Below, in pieces: positions 1 through 12,300 of a DNA stretch of 64,000 nt. The DNA comes from Mugil cephalus. Taxonomy: Eukaryota; Chordata; Actinopteri; Mugiliformes; Mugilidae. The translations under genes were made by a program, and so were the position numbers. Location: assembly GCF_022458985.1 (NCBI RefSeq), contig NC_061770.1:35383599-35447598 (forward strand). The letters are read 5' to 3'. The number at the start of each line of letters is the position of its first letter. Position 1 is the stretch's first letter. Under the pieces are notes generated by a model. It ran no database searches. It worked only from the letters and a program-made list of their open reading frames with translations, and was not told where the DNA came from.

Positions 1-30
1 CAGTTAGTTGATTTATCAGATTATTTATTT

Positions 31-475
31 ATAAAATATCCTGAGTAGGTGAATAAAAATTATCAAGCAAACAAAGTATAATATATAAAAATGCTGAAAG
101 AAAGGCATCTGGACTTTTGTTATTTTTTCCTTTTTTTTCAGCTGATTATTCGACCTTTTTAGTTCGATTTGTAGATTAATCAAACCGTTAATGTATTTGT
201 GAAATATTTTCTGAGTACTTGATTAGTAATTATTGAACGCACAAAAACTATATTTAAAAACGCAGAAAGAAAGCAAACTGAACTTTTTTTAAAATTATTT
301 TTCCAATTAGTAGATCAATTTAACAATTTTAAATTAAAATAACTTTTAAATTTAAATGAACTAATTTCACTTTTTTTTTATGCGTGTATAAAATATTTTC
401 CAAGTGGCTGAATATTGATTATCAGACAAAGAAAATAATATGTAAAAACACAGAAAGAAAGGTAACTGGACTCTT
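31..475. repeat. Diverged tandem repeat, about 3 units of 166-186 bp
   Basis: Three AT-rich units start near 31, 199 and 384. Each begins with a variant of AAATAT(C/T)(C/T)TGAGTA and runs through a conserved stretch resembling AAAACRCAGAAAGAAAGG. The last unit merges into a segment (about 448-520) resembling a common teleost repeat whose core, GGCAACTGGACT, recurs near 54990, 55050 and 62525. The units are too diverged to be a young satellite. Nothing coding is seen. Confidence 0.6.
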
Positions 476-520
476 GCCAGTGTCTGTAAAGGTTCTCAGT
501 CATCCAGATCGTTGCTCATG

Positions 521-2650
521 TCCCAGAACGTTAAAGAAAGGCGTTACATTCATGTGGCTTCTTCTGGCCTTAAGACCTAGTTGGTATTCATTACAACCAG
601 GGCGGAGGTTGAAGAGAAGTAGCCAAAAAACTCTCAGGACACATTCATATCACAACAAGATTAAAACAACAATAAGAGGAACACTGTCAACCCTATATGT
701 GGGTGGTGTGTCAGGAAATGCAGGATTCCTGTTATTTTAAACCATGATAACCCATTGAATGCAAACATGTCTACGCACAATACCAGAACAATGTAGTCTT
801 TGACTGTCACATCTTTGTCCCTAAGAAATTTCACCAACATTCAGAGTCCGGAGCAATGGGTCATCAGAGAAACATCCGTTGGAGAACAAGGACAAGGTCA
901 AACAGTCTTGTCCAACTACACCTTAATCTAGTCACTAGACATTCCCGATTAAACCCCAACTCCAAGTCCGGTTTCTTTTGGATTCACGTGGATGCTTGAG
1001 AACCTTCACAGACACTAAATATTTTCACCATTAACAGAACTTTACTGGAGTTTTATAGCTATTTACAGAGTCTGTTAAGGCCCATTTAAGTTGCTGCAGG
1101 ACATTGACGCTGTGGGTACAATGGTGGGAGCCACACAGCAGTCGCCTGATTCGGTTCCTCCTCATATGGGATTTTTTGTTTTTGTCAGCTTTGACACTAA
1201 GCCACTAAAACAGAGGAAGAAAAAGACATTTTGAAGCTGCCGCGGCGTGGTTTTGGTTTATGGCAGACCTAAAATAAATAGAAAACGATCCGGACATGCT
1301 TATTTTACAATCCTTGAGCAGTAATAAAGTTAGCTGCTAAGGTAGCCGCACAGTTTACAGAGCATGTGACCCTGATAAGTTTAGCTATGAACAAACAACA
1401 ACGAAGTAATAGTCTCTCAATTACTTGCGCTCGCTGCACTTCTTCAAGACGACCAAAAAGTTTTGAAGCTTAGTCACGTCCTGTTGTTTTTAGGCCAGAA
1501 AGCTGGAGGATCTTCTCTGTTGAGGACGTCCTACTGTCTTTATTTCCAACTCACTTAATCTTTGTTTATAGGATTCCTACACTTTGGACGCCTGGATAGG
1601 GAAAGTTTGGTTTGGGAAGGGAAAACCATGACTGGAACAACTCATGACAGACAAGGATACACAAAGCAGCATTCTTCACTGCAGAGTATTTTGTGCAGTT
1701 AACTGCACCCGCTGGATAAAAGTAAAAGGACCATGGAAATGTTAAATATTCCAAGGTATCACATGCCTTTTGCTAGGAGCAGAAGGAGGTCATGTATCCA
1801 GGCCATCAAAAGGTCAGATAGGCTCTCAGAGTGTGTCACTCAAAACCTTGTTCCTGCATCCACATAATCACAGTGTAGATTACTGTATGTGTCTAGGATG
1901 GATTTGTGTGCATGCATATTTTCCTTTATATGCATACTTCTCTGTGTATACGTTGGGCCATATGGTTACAGGCCTAATGGATATACGTAAATGTTTGAGA
2001 ATATGGTGTGTGTGGTTAACGGGGTAATTTAATGAGCTCTTTAGGTTTCCAGTGTAATCGGCACCAGACATTTCCCCACCGTCCCAGGCCTGAAGGCTCA
2101 TTTAAGGTACAGTGGGACATAGACGGTGTAACCTACGTACGTAGACTACCCCACGTGTTCCATCTTTATTGATCCAGAACAATCAATTAGAAAGTTATGG
2201 AGATGGAGTAGCTCTTGGAAATACTAAAGAGGAAACACGTTACTACCAAGCGGATTAATCATAGCTCTTGTCTGCATCGCTGCCATGCGTAGTTTCAAGT
2301 AGTTACATTTCTGGGAAGTTTTACGTCAGGCTAAGGCGTTAGCGTCTGCAGTCTATTACAAACTGCAGTATGTGTCTCGTGTCTTAGTAGCCGTCAAATC
2401 AACCAATTTCTTCCATAGTTTGACTTGTCAGGATGATATTTAGAAATTTAAGCTAGCTATAAAGGCATTGTGAATAGTTTGTGCAGTGCCGTATGTGTAA
2501 CTTGCACATGTCAAGGTTCCCTTTCTTTCTGCTTATTGCTCATCTCATTTGTTTATGTTTTGCTTGACTGCTCATAACAATATCGGCTCAGTTCAGGGTT
2601 ATTCATCTGTGACATTTACAAGTACAATATGTTCAGCCCTCATTTTCCTC
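521..2650. other. No recognisable gene
   Basis: Only short chance reading frames occur and none resembles a known family. A segment near 2107-2155 (TGTAACCTACGTACGTAG) has a relative near 27890, so part is interspersed repeat. Otherwise nothing is recognised. Confidence 0.5.
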
Positions 2651-2653
2651 CAT

Positions 2654-3430
2654 CTCTTCACCCAGTAATGGTACCGATGGTGTTCTGCAGGGTTCTGTGC
2701 TAGGACCAGTACTTTTCACATTATACATGCTTCTCTAGCCAACAGCAGATGTGCTGCATACTGCTTACTGCTGTTGGCTAGGCTAGTTAGCTGGTGTCTT
2801 TTTGTTGGTTGCTAGTTGGTAGCTGACTGGTTTATTTTTTTCTGTTGGACTGGACTTCCAAATATGTCTTGCCCCAAATTGTGGCATAAGGGAAAAGTGT
2901 TGGTTGACATGTCGTCGCATATCCCATCACTTCTTATCTACTGCTGTTGGCTAGGCTAGTTAGCCCATGTCTTCTTGTTGGTTGCTAGTTGGGAGCTGAC
3001 ACAGGGGACAAGGGATTGTAACATCTCATCCTGTGTAGTAATTAATGCTCTCATGCAGTATTATAAGAAAATAGTATGTAAATGTCCATTGCTATGCAGA
3101 TGACACCCACCTATATTTATCTATGAAGCCAGAAGGTACACTCTTTGGCCCTAAGCTGATTCCAGATTAATTCATTATGTAATAATATATCTGGATGGTA
3201 TTACACTGGCTTCCAGTACTACAGGAAAGGAACCTTGGTGCTATAATTAATTGGCAAATTTGACCAGGACTGCCATCTTTCACCTGCTTGTTAAAATGAG
3301 AAACACCTGAGCCAAGTAATGTTGCAATGGTTGGTCAATAAATACATACAAGGCCCTTAATGGCCCGAGCTCCATCTTTAAGACCTGATAGTATCCAGTG
3401 ACCAAAGTAGAGAGCCTCCCTTTCAGAGTG
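2654..3430 (+). mobile_element. Decayed non-LTR retrotransposon (L2/CR1-type) reverse transcriptase relic
   Basis: Around 2675-2730 the + strand reads as GVLQGSVLGPVLFTLYM, a typical reverse transcriptase block of fish L2/CR1-clade LINEs. Around 3090-3125 it reads CYADDTHLYLSMKP and contains the catalytic YADD box. Near 3340-3400 is a degenerate block like the C-terminal ALNG-APSxLKDL segment of the same LINEs. The two RT blocks are separated by about 360 bp of unrelated sequence holding a direct duplication, so the element was interrupted and is dead. The exact family (Rex1, Maui, L2) is not determined. Confidence 0.7.
2766..3000. repeat. Direct duplication of about 62 bp, 173 bp apart
   Basis: 2766-2827 and 2939-3000 both read TACTGCTGTTGGCTAGGCTA and continue through TTGTTGGTTGCTAGTTG to AGCTGAC with few mismatches. 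The pair lies inside the sequence that splits the LINE relic, suggesting a local duplication after or during that insertion. Confidence 0.7.
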
Positions 3431-3440
3431 CAGGTGTCAG

Positions 3441-4140
3441 TCCCGAAGTCCTCCATCTATTTTCACAATGTCTGTTTCGATATTGGCTCCGTATATGAAT
3501 TCCTAAAAGGTTGACTGCATCTGTTCTGCACATGTCTTCACATGTCTCCTTGTGAACAGCATAACATCTACGAGTCACAGTCAGCACAGGTTGGGGGTAT
3601 TGCCTAGAGTCTAACGGCTGACTGCTAAAATTTATGCGCAAGGGCTAAAATCTTAAGCTGCCACAGCCAATGGTGGAATGTAAACTATGGCTGCAGAGTT
3701 CTCCCCAGGAAGATGGTTTAGCCTCAACCTCAATGGCCAGCAGTTCAACAGGAGGAATGTTTGACACGACCCGTGATTATAAACAGGAATCCCTCCAGCT
3801 GACGTCTTCACAGCGGCGTTCGTCGGGTATTTTCAGCCACAGCTCAGACATAACACTACACCACTGGTAGTCGCGCTGTCTGCTAGCGAGGGGGGGTGCG
3901 GGTTTGGAAGCTCTTCTTTGTCAGCAAATGTAGATTCCCCACAAGCACAGAGGAGAATAAATAAATAGTTTGCTCCCTTTTCATCTTCTTATCCGTCACC
4001 ACTTATGCAACGCAGCTGCATAAGTTAAAACATTTCAGAGACAAAGATGTGATATTTGCCTCGGGCATTTCTTATGCATGGCCCTTCAGGGACCCCTGCA
4101 GATTTGCTGTGTGAGCATGAATGGTGGTTTTGCTCTTTGT
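3441..4140. other. No recognisable gene
   Basis: No exon-like segment with a family match is visible on either strand, and no clear repeat is recognised. Confidence 0.5.
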
Positions 4141-4144
4141 GTTA

Positions 4145-4250
4145 GCCTGGCGACGCGTCCAGGGTTGGGTCTTTGTCCAGTTGGGACAGGCTCCAGCAAC
4201 CGTGGCCTTCTCTTGGACAAGAGATTATGGAAAATGAATGAATGAAGGTA
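4145..4250 (+). mobile_element. 3' tail of a fish LINE with (GAAT)n end
   Basis: The segment CTGGCGACGCGTCCAGGGTT, then GGGACAGGCTCCAGCAACC, then GGACAAGAGATTATGGAAAA and a short (TGAA)n run, matches the usual 3' end of abundant teleost LINEs, which terminate in a GGATAAGCGG-AGAAAATG-like motif and a tetranucleotide tail. No coding part remains. Confidence 0.65.
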
Positions 4251-4510
4251 TACAACAGGGACAAAAAATAACGTAATATATTATTTAGTCGACCAGGCTT
4301 TAGCCTTTATAACTTCATAACACTGCAGCCAATAAACATCTTTTCTGTACCCACAACTATCAACTGACACCTACTTCTGGCTTATAGTCCATATGAGTCA
4401 TAAATAGGTGTTTGCACGACTTAAGATTCTTTAAGGTTGACTCCGACGACCAGTCCCTGACTGTGTCACTAATAAACACCCAGTAGAAAGTAACGCTCTG
4501 CAACAATCAT

Positions 4511-4925
4511 TGCGTTTACATGCACGTGAAAAATCTAATTATTGCCTTAATTGGACTATAACAGGAGATAAGATAAACAGAGCTGGTAGAAGAGCCGTCT
4601 GAGGGATAGCGCATATATTACCTGCACCAGAAGTAGCGCGAATATTACGTACAAGATTAAAAATATGCACTATTATCCCTGTGGTTGTTGCTTGAAATGC
4701 AGGTCCGTCGCATGAACGACTGTATTATATCACGTAATAGGTCAACCGGAAATCGGGCCGTATTAACGTATTATTAACCTGCTGAAAAAACACATATCGC
4801 CACCTAGTGTGGTATAGGAGGACACGTTCCTGTGTTTTTTTCTGCAACATGTAAACTGGGACAAGGACTGTAGTCAGAAAGTCGAATTTTGAGCATAGCT
4901 CGATTAAGCTCTTCATGTAAACGCA
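4511..4925. mobile_element. Non-autonomous DNA transposon (MITE) with TGCGTTTACATG ends
   Basis: The left end TGCGTTTACATG (4511-4522) is the exact inverse of the right end CATGTAAACGCA (4914-4925). The 415-bp body has no coding capacity. This architecture is that of a miniature inverted-repeat element; the superfamily is not assigned. Confidence 0.6.
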
Positions 4926-4946
4926 CTGATTGAAATAACAATCTTG

Positions 4947-5028
4947 ACCTGAATACACAAGCTGAGAACAGACAGCTCATGTGCTACATACTGTGAGCTG
5001 CAGATATGTATAGCCTGTATAGAAAGAC
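4947..5028 (+). repeat. Interspersed repeat copy, inverted relative to 50758-50837
   Basis: About 80 bp including GTGCTACATACTGTGAGCTG and CAGATATGTATAGCCTGTAT are matched almost base for base by the reverse complement of 50758-50837. This fits a dispersed, relatively young repeat family. Confidence 0.75.
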
Positions 5029-5169
5029 AGACCTCAGCACCACCAGTAGCATTTAATAGTACACTGTGCTATCATTAGCAAGATTTCCCTTTCTTTACCT
5101 CTCCAAAAATCTCCAAAAATGATAACGCAACGGCCTTATCATTTTTGAGTCAATTCCATCCTTTTCATC

Positions 5170-5255
5170 TATCTGTTCACACGATAATGGTATCAATGGC
5201 GGTCCACATGGTTCTGTGCTAGGACCGGTACTTTTTCCCATTATCCATGCTCATG
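5170..5255 (+). mobile_element. Short LINE reverse transcriptase fragment
   Basis: The text TGGTTCTGTGCTAGGACCGG parallels the GSVLGPVLF block at 2695-2720 and is a second decayed copy of the same kind of LINE. It is truncated on both sides. Confidence 0.55.
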
Positions 5256-5257
5256 CC

Positions 5258-5475
5258 CATGTTAAATGTAGAAAAAGTTACAATATTAATCCCAGTTTGC
5301 CACAATGCTGTTTTGCGCTGTTTTGGTTTTATCAGGCCGTTGTTTTTAACTGTTGTTATCGCAAAACTTAAATTACATTATAACAGCAATGAATGAATGA
5401 AGGTGGTAAATACTGTCTGTACGGCCGATTTAGTGCAGCAATAACAAATTAAAGGTGCTAATAAACGGAATATTT
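5258..5475 (+). repeat. Dispersed repeat, partner of 22458-22730
   Basis: CAGTTTGCCACAATG, CTGTTTTGGTTTTA, TACTGTCTGTACG and GCTAATAAACGG occur in the same order and spacing at 22458-22730 on the same strand. It is non-coding and of unknown family. Confidence 0.65.
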
Positions 5476-5514
5476 CAGGAGCTTCTAATTATTGTTTACA
5501 CAGGTAGTGAGGAT

Positions 5515-5621
<107 letters not shown>

Positions 5622-5790
5622 CATCTGCCTGTCAACCATGCAACTTTTGTCTTCCTAGGTCAAAACAACGCCTTCTCAACTAATTTACTATATATTGTGT
5701 ATTTCTTTGCCGAATCCATGGGTATTAGACCACATTTAAATTAAATCATGTGAACATTCAACACAGGTCAAATTCGACCCTGAGTACAGT
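5622..5790 (+). repeat. Interspersed repeat, version without the Tc1-type insertion
   Basis: CCATGCAACTTTTGTC, CTTCTCAACTA and GAATCCATGGGTA match the two copies at 35578-36260 and 45068-45530. In those copies a Tc1-like MITE separates CTTCTCAACTA from the downstream half; here the two halves are contiguous. Continuing sequence includes AGGTCAAATTCGACC, also paralleled after 36240. Confidence 0.65.
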
Positions 5791-6039
5791 GCACCGAATG
5801 CATAAAGTTTGCTTGTGAATTGCTGCCTTGTGAATTTCCTTTTCCATTAAAGCCCAATTGAACATTGTAGTAGTGCAATAAAAGAGTTGGCTGAACCATT
5901 GTAGCCAAGAGTTGTTTGGATAAAAATTATCATCAGTTACAAGTGAAAACACTCAACTCAAGGAATGCAGTCGGTCTCATCTCTTGATATCTTTACAGCT
6001 TTCTTCTATGTGATGATGATGTCAGTCATGTTTGTTTCA

Positions 6040-6388
6040 TGACTCACCCAGATTCCTCCTCACCCCCCCCCCTCGCCTTCATCCCCACCCAACACACCCC
6101 CTCACTATTCCTCTATTCTTCTTCTTCTCCTCTGTGCTCATCTCTTCATCTCCCCTGTCTTGTTCTGGTCCTCCTCCCACTACCAACATCATCCATTTAT
6201 ACACTGGCCCAACACATCTTATTCCACTCGGCTCCTCTCATCTTCATCTTTGCTCTTTCTCTGATTCACCGTTTGAACTCTCTGTCTTTTTTTATTTATT
6301 TTTATCCTCCACACCTCATTTTTCTTTTGTTTTGTTTTGCCTCCGCCTATTCAACTGTTCATTTGCCCGTTCTTCGTCCTCCTCGTAG
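6040..6388 (+). promoter_or_regulatory. Pyrimidine-rich tract and splice acceptor before the first coding exon of gal3st4
   Basis: About 340 bp of C/T-rich sequence ends in CCTCCTCGTAG at 6378-6388, directly followed by G and the start ATG at 6390. This has the form of a long polypyrimidine tract with its AG, so the start codon probably sits near the 5' edge of an internal exon and one or more non-coding 5' exons lie upstream. Alternatively it is a CT-rich 5' UTR. No upstream exon or promoter could be recognised. Confidence 0.5.
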
Positions 6389-6389
6389 G

Positions 6390-9300
6390 ATGCTGCGGTG
6401 GCTGGTGTGCGGTCGGTTGGGTCCAGTCTGGATGTGGAAAGCGCTGCTGCTCTTTGTGGCCATTGCTTTCGCTGGACAGCTGCTGGGGGTCATCTTCAAC
6501 AAGAGGTATGTCTTTTTAGATTTTTACCTTTATTAAACATAGCAATCCTACGTTTTCTACAACATAGGCAATCTATTGCAAAGAAAAAAGGGGGCATTCA
6601 AAACACAGTAACAAATGAGTCCACAGAAATAAAAACCAACTCCATAAAATTTCCCTTGGTAGTTGTTAGTCTTTGCTGTCAATGATCCGTTGTTTGTCAT
6701 TGACTTTAACCATTAAACCAAACATTAACTTGACTCCACCAGTGGCAATTCTTCAAGCTCTGGTAAATCCTGCCAGGGCATGCCCAAACTTTTATTTGGA
6801 TACACCTGGATACACCTGTCTCCAAGGAGGAGACATATCTCCCAGTAAACACAGCTGGGGAGACTCTGGCAGTGGTTTATGCAACCGTTAGAGGTTAGGG
6901 TTACAGTAATAGGTTAGGGTTACAGTAATAGGTTAGGGTTAGCGCTTCAGGTTAGGGTTAGAGGTTTGCATTAGAGGTTAGGGTGTAGAGGTTTGGGTTA
7001 GTCCTTAGGGTTAGTAGTTAGGGTTAGAGGCTAAGGTTAGAGGTTTGCATTAGAGGTTTGCATTTGAGGTTAGGGTGTAGAGGTTCGGGTAAGTCCTTAG
7101 GGTTAGTAGATAGGGTTAGAGGCTAAGTTTAGAGGTTTGCATTAGAGGTTAGGGTGTAGAGGTTAGGGTAAGTCCTTAGGGTTAGTAGTTAGGGTTAGAG
7201 GTTAGGGTTAGAGGCTAGGGTTACAGTAATAGGTTAGGGTTACAGTAATAGGTTAGGGTTAGCGCTTCAGGTTAGGGTTAGAGGTTAGGGTTAGTCCTTA
7301 GGGTTAGTAGTTAGGGTTAGAGGCTAAGGTTAGAGGTTTGCATTAGAGGTTTGCATTAGAGGTTAGGGTGTAGAGGTTCGGGTTAGTCCTTAAGGTTAGT
7401 AGTTAGGGTTAGAGGTTATGGTTAGAGGTTTGCATTAGAGGTTAGGTTGTAGAGGTTCGGGTAAGTCCTTAGGGTTAGTAGTTAGGGTTAGTAGTTATGA
7501 TTAGAGGTTGGGGTTACAGAAGAAACATATGAACTGTCCCATAGTAAATGAAGGAATGCCCTTTTGTCACCCTCGGCAATAATTATTCTCCACAAGTCCC
7601 ATTCTTTGAAGTTCAGCTGTAGTATAAGTACATCTGTGTGTGATTTTGCAGTGTGTAAGTTTACTTAGAGAATCTCTAACCGACCACCGTGCATCCACCC
7701 ACCTGTATTCCACCTGTTCACTGCACAACCGGTTCACTGATTGTGGAAAATACGCCCACCTGCCCAGGCCCTGGTGGGCGGGACTCAACCAATCAAACCT
7801 CAACTGAGCTGATAAGAAATCTCAGTCAGATTCTTTTTGACCTTCTCCTTTGTCTGCCAGGACATGCTGTCTGGCTGTGGAGCCACAAATTGTTAACCCT
7901 GGATTCTTTATCGGAGGGAGTTAACCATTTAACATTCCTCCAGCTCGACCATGTGACAGCAGTAGTTTTTTATACCTGTCACATCTCTGTACACAAGTTG
8001 TTTTTGACATGTGCCATGCGTCATTTTCTTTTGTTTTATTGATGAAAGTCACTGAAGGATTACAACCAACACATTTCTTTCAAAACACAAAAGGTGCACC
8101 CAACAGCTTGTTATATTTTAACGGTGTGCCAACTTTGATTACTCAAGAATAAAACCACTTATAGTGATTCTGCATGACCATGCATGAGCTCCAAAAATGT
8201 TCACGAACAGCATTCAGTTTACTTAGCTTGTTTTTTTTTTTTTGGCAAAAAGGCTAAAATGATAAGAGTCTTAAAGTTGATTCTTCACCTACTGAAATGA
8301 CGCGTGTTCTAATATGAGATTTATTCCTGTACCTTTGGTAACTTCACTCTCATTTATTCTGTCTGTGTGCAACTGAGAAGGAAAATAAAATGGTGAGAGG
8401 CTCCCTTCTGGTCCTTATATTTTGACTGATATGCTACTGGAGAGGCCTGGATGTGACCCAGCCACCAGCAAAGCAAGTTTTTACACTGATCCCTGTAATT
8501 TTTACTAAATCTCTATGTGATATTGAGTTCAGCCTTAGGGGTTAAACTGCACATTTATTTGCTGATAGAATAGAATAGAATCATGTGAAGTAAATCCTGC
8601 TGCAAGTCTGTGTCTACTGCACTATTTTAGCTGAGCTCAGATGTGTTTTGGACTGGAGAGAGCACATTTTTCTTGAAACATAAATGCTTTTTTTAAAATC
8701 TGGAAGAGGCCACATACATCAGCAGGAGGCGGAGTCGGGACAAGTTTCCGTGGAGAGTATTTTTGGTCTGAATGATCCTCGCGTGGTGACACCATTGTAC
8801 TTCTGGTTCCCGGCCGGTCATCACATTGTATCCAGATAACGATGGATTTTGCTCTGTGCTGACGGCAGCCTGAGGGGGAAACACTGCACGGCGGCAGTTT
8901 CATCAATAAAAGTTTGAGAGAGAGCAGAAAGTGGAGCGCAGGCGTGTTCTATCATTTAAAAGATCCAAAATCAACATCCTGATCCTGGTCCTAATAAATA
9001 AATGCAAGATGTTTGCTCTCACGGTTGTCACGGATCGGGTAAATATGCAAATAGAGGAGTTATGAAAGAGAGTGGATGAAGGGTTTCTGATAGAGGTTTG
9101 TGAGGAATATGGCGAGAAGATTCCACTTCAGAGAAAGATACGAGATCAGAATCAGAATCACTTTATTGATCCCATGGGGAAATTACTTTTCATTACAGCA
9201 GCTCCTACACAAATTGTGCCAGTGTTCATTAGGGTTGAGTGATACTGAGGATTTTGGTATCACTCCGATACCAGTACCGGTAGATACAAGGCAAGTATCG

Positions 9301-12300
9301 CCGATATCAATATCGCTCTTGCCGCACACAGACTGGGAGAGGAGCTGCATGAACTCTGTGAGGAGTAATTTGCTGGACATATAGAAGAGAAACTGTAACG
9401 AAAGTATCGATCTAATCACGCCAGTATCGATCCGATGCCGATAATATCCATGGTATCGATACTAAAGATATTAAGATCGATACTCCCAGCCCCAGTGTTT
9501 AGAACAAAGAGCAATGTATGCAATGCACGATAAAAACAACTCAAAATGGAAAATATATTCTAAACACGATGTTTACAGGAATTTTAAAATAAGTGCATAC
9601 AAAGAAAAGTGAAATTGCCGTCAACTGAAATGGATTTACAGCCAATAACTGAACAACAAGAGATTTCAAAATAGAAAATGACTTAATGAATTCTATAAAA
9701 TACACACTAGTCCAACGTTTTAGCATTTTTAAATGGCTGACCTAAATTCTTTTGAACAGAACATAATACGAATGGAATTTCAAGACGCTATTATAAACAT
9801 TACAGGTACGACTGGTAGTGGACAAAAAGGAGCAGTAAAAAAATACAATTAAACCATCAATGTTCTGCTGGTAAACTTTTAGACCTGGCATTCATTGGTG
9901 TGCATGTTACTTAGACATGTGGGACCCACCTAGACCAGATCAGGCCGCCCCCACCCCGAAGCAGCGACCGTTCTCGATTGCAGCGGCCAACAAAAACACT
10001 ACAGGAACAACTCAAAAACCATGAAGAACACCACAAGGTGTTGACCTGTCCTCCAAATTCACTAGATCCCAAACTGATCAAGTATCTGTGGGATGATCCA
10101 CCATAGAGACCCCTCCCCTCAACCGTGGCGTCCATTTTCAGATTGACCTACTTTCTAGATATGTCACTAACAGCTCTTTCTTCTACATCTACAGCTTTAA
10201 TTGCCAGGGAGACCTACACAATATTAGGATGGTGGTCATAATGTTCTGCCTGTTAAGTGGACAACACTAATTTCCTTTTGGCTCACCAGTATAGTTTACT
10301 TTGATGGATGTACTATTTCAGCTTCAGAGTCAGCATTTATCTCCTCTTACAGCCACTGACCAGCACGACTTCTTAAATATCTCTTAATAATAGAAGAGGG
10401 TAAACCGATCCGAGGCAGTCGGGTTAATGTCACCGTTGGGTTACGTTTCAAATCTAAATCAGGGGTTCGTTAAAGAGCAGCGAACACCTTTGAAAGCGTA
10501 AAAACATTCTACGACATTAACCTTCCTTGTTTTTTTTTATATATATGTTCCTAATAAATATTGGTTTAAAGAAGATTACTACACCTCAAAATGATGTCAA
10601 GGTTGCCAGACCTGTAGCATAATACAAAAATAACCTATAAATAAAGACAGATTAGAGATTTATCCTTTAGTTTAAGTGAATACCTGAAATCTCTCAAGGG
10701 AAATAAGTGCAATTTCAGCTCATGGTTTAGCCCTAGGTCTCAGGTTACGTCAAAACTGGACAGATTGAACCCAGGGGAGACTTGATTTAGAAGTTGTTTT
10801 TTGTTTTTAGACACCCCCGTTGTCTGTAGTGCTCAAAATGTTAATATGTCCTCCTTTTCTTTCCTTTTCTTCTGTCCTTGTCCGTCCCACAGCAGTGGCC
10901 AACCAGCCACTCACTCCATCTTCTCGTCCCCTGATGCCCAGGGACCCTCTCTGGGCCCCTGTCAGCCCCACACCCACATCATGTTCCTGAAGACCCACAA
11001 GACGGCCAGCAGCACGATGCTCAACATCCTCTACCGCTTCGGCGAAGAGCGCAACCTCCGGTTCGCCCTGCCCCTGGGCTACCAGCTGGGCTACCCCCTC
11101 CCCTTCAACGCTCACAGGGTGAAGGGCTACCAGGGCCCCAGAGTGGTGGAGTATAACATCATGTGCAATCACATGAGGTTTCATAAGTCGGAGGTGAGTT
11201 ACTCAGAGGAGGGGGTTGCAGAATGAATGATTCACATTATTCATAGTAAAAGAATGAAGTAAGAAAAGAATCAAATTAAGTACTCTGTTGGTATCGTTTT
11301 AAGGGTACTGGTATCGGCACTGGTATTGGTACTGGTATCGAACAGTTTTAAACGAGTGTTATTCCCTATTATACCCCCTATACCCTATTATTCTACAATA
11401 TTCTACAATATTTACTCATCCACAGTATAATAGTCCATCCTTAGTCAATCTTCTGCATTAATTCCTCCCTCAGCTAGTTGGAAATGTTGTGAACATGTGA
11501 TAATGCATGAAAAATAAATATACTGTCAGAATTTTGAAAAATACCGTCCATACTGTCATAACCTTAACCCTTAAGTAGATTTTTCTGGTATCTGTATTTT
11601 ATTTTACCATTAGTCAACAAGGTTAGTCCCATTGAGATAGGCGATCGCATTTTCAAGGGAGACCAGACACTACAACAAATACATTAGAAATAATACGAAT
11701 CCAATACCAGTGATAACATTAAAATACCTACAGTCATTTGCTGGGTTTCCATTCTACCCTAGAAATGTGCAAAACTTTAATATCGCATATCACATTTCTA
11801 AAAACCTTTCATATATCTAAAGCTACAACATCTTTACTCTCTCATGAGGAGTTTTTTTTTTAGACGTATCAGTATTAAAGTTTATCTCAAAAGTGCAATA
11901 GAAACACTTTTTGCATTTCCCCTGTCACTGGCGTCACCGGAGACCAGTTCATTTAAGTCCATCTTCCTCAAAGTGAAGTCGAGAATTTAAGCGAATTATG
12001 GGATATCAAGTAAAGATGAGATTTTAAAAGAGTTACAGGTCATTCACAAAACACCTTTCAATGGAAATGTGTACAAACTTTATGAAAAATTTCAGAAATG
12101 TTGCTTTTATTTTCTAAAAAACTGCAATGAAAACGCAGCTATTGTTGTGTTTTGTCCACAACTCTCACTTAAAGTGCGTGAAACCTCGGAATAACAGTCA
12201 CATTTGTTGGAAAAATTGCTTTTAATGTCTTCAATTTAATTTTTTTCATTTTGCATGTTCATCCCACCATGGCCCAGATAGAATCCTCTTGCTATGTTTG

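Noticed and set aside
6039..6388. Extending the gal3st4 frame upstream through the CT-rich tract
   Set aside because: The frame is open, but the tract ends in a splice-acceptor-like AG, and the family begins only a few residues before the membrane anchor, so the ATG at 6390 is preferred.
10807..11184. 125-aa minus-strand frame over gal3st4 exon 2
   Set aside because: It is the antisense shadow of a well-supported sulfotransferase exon.
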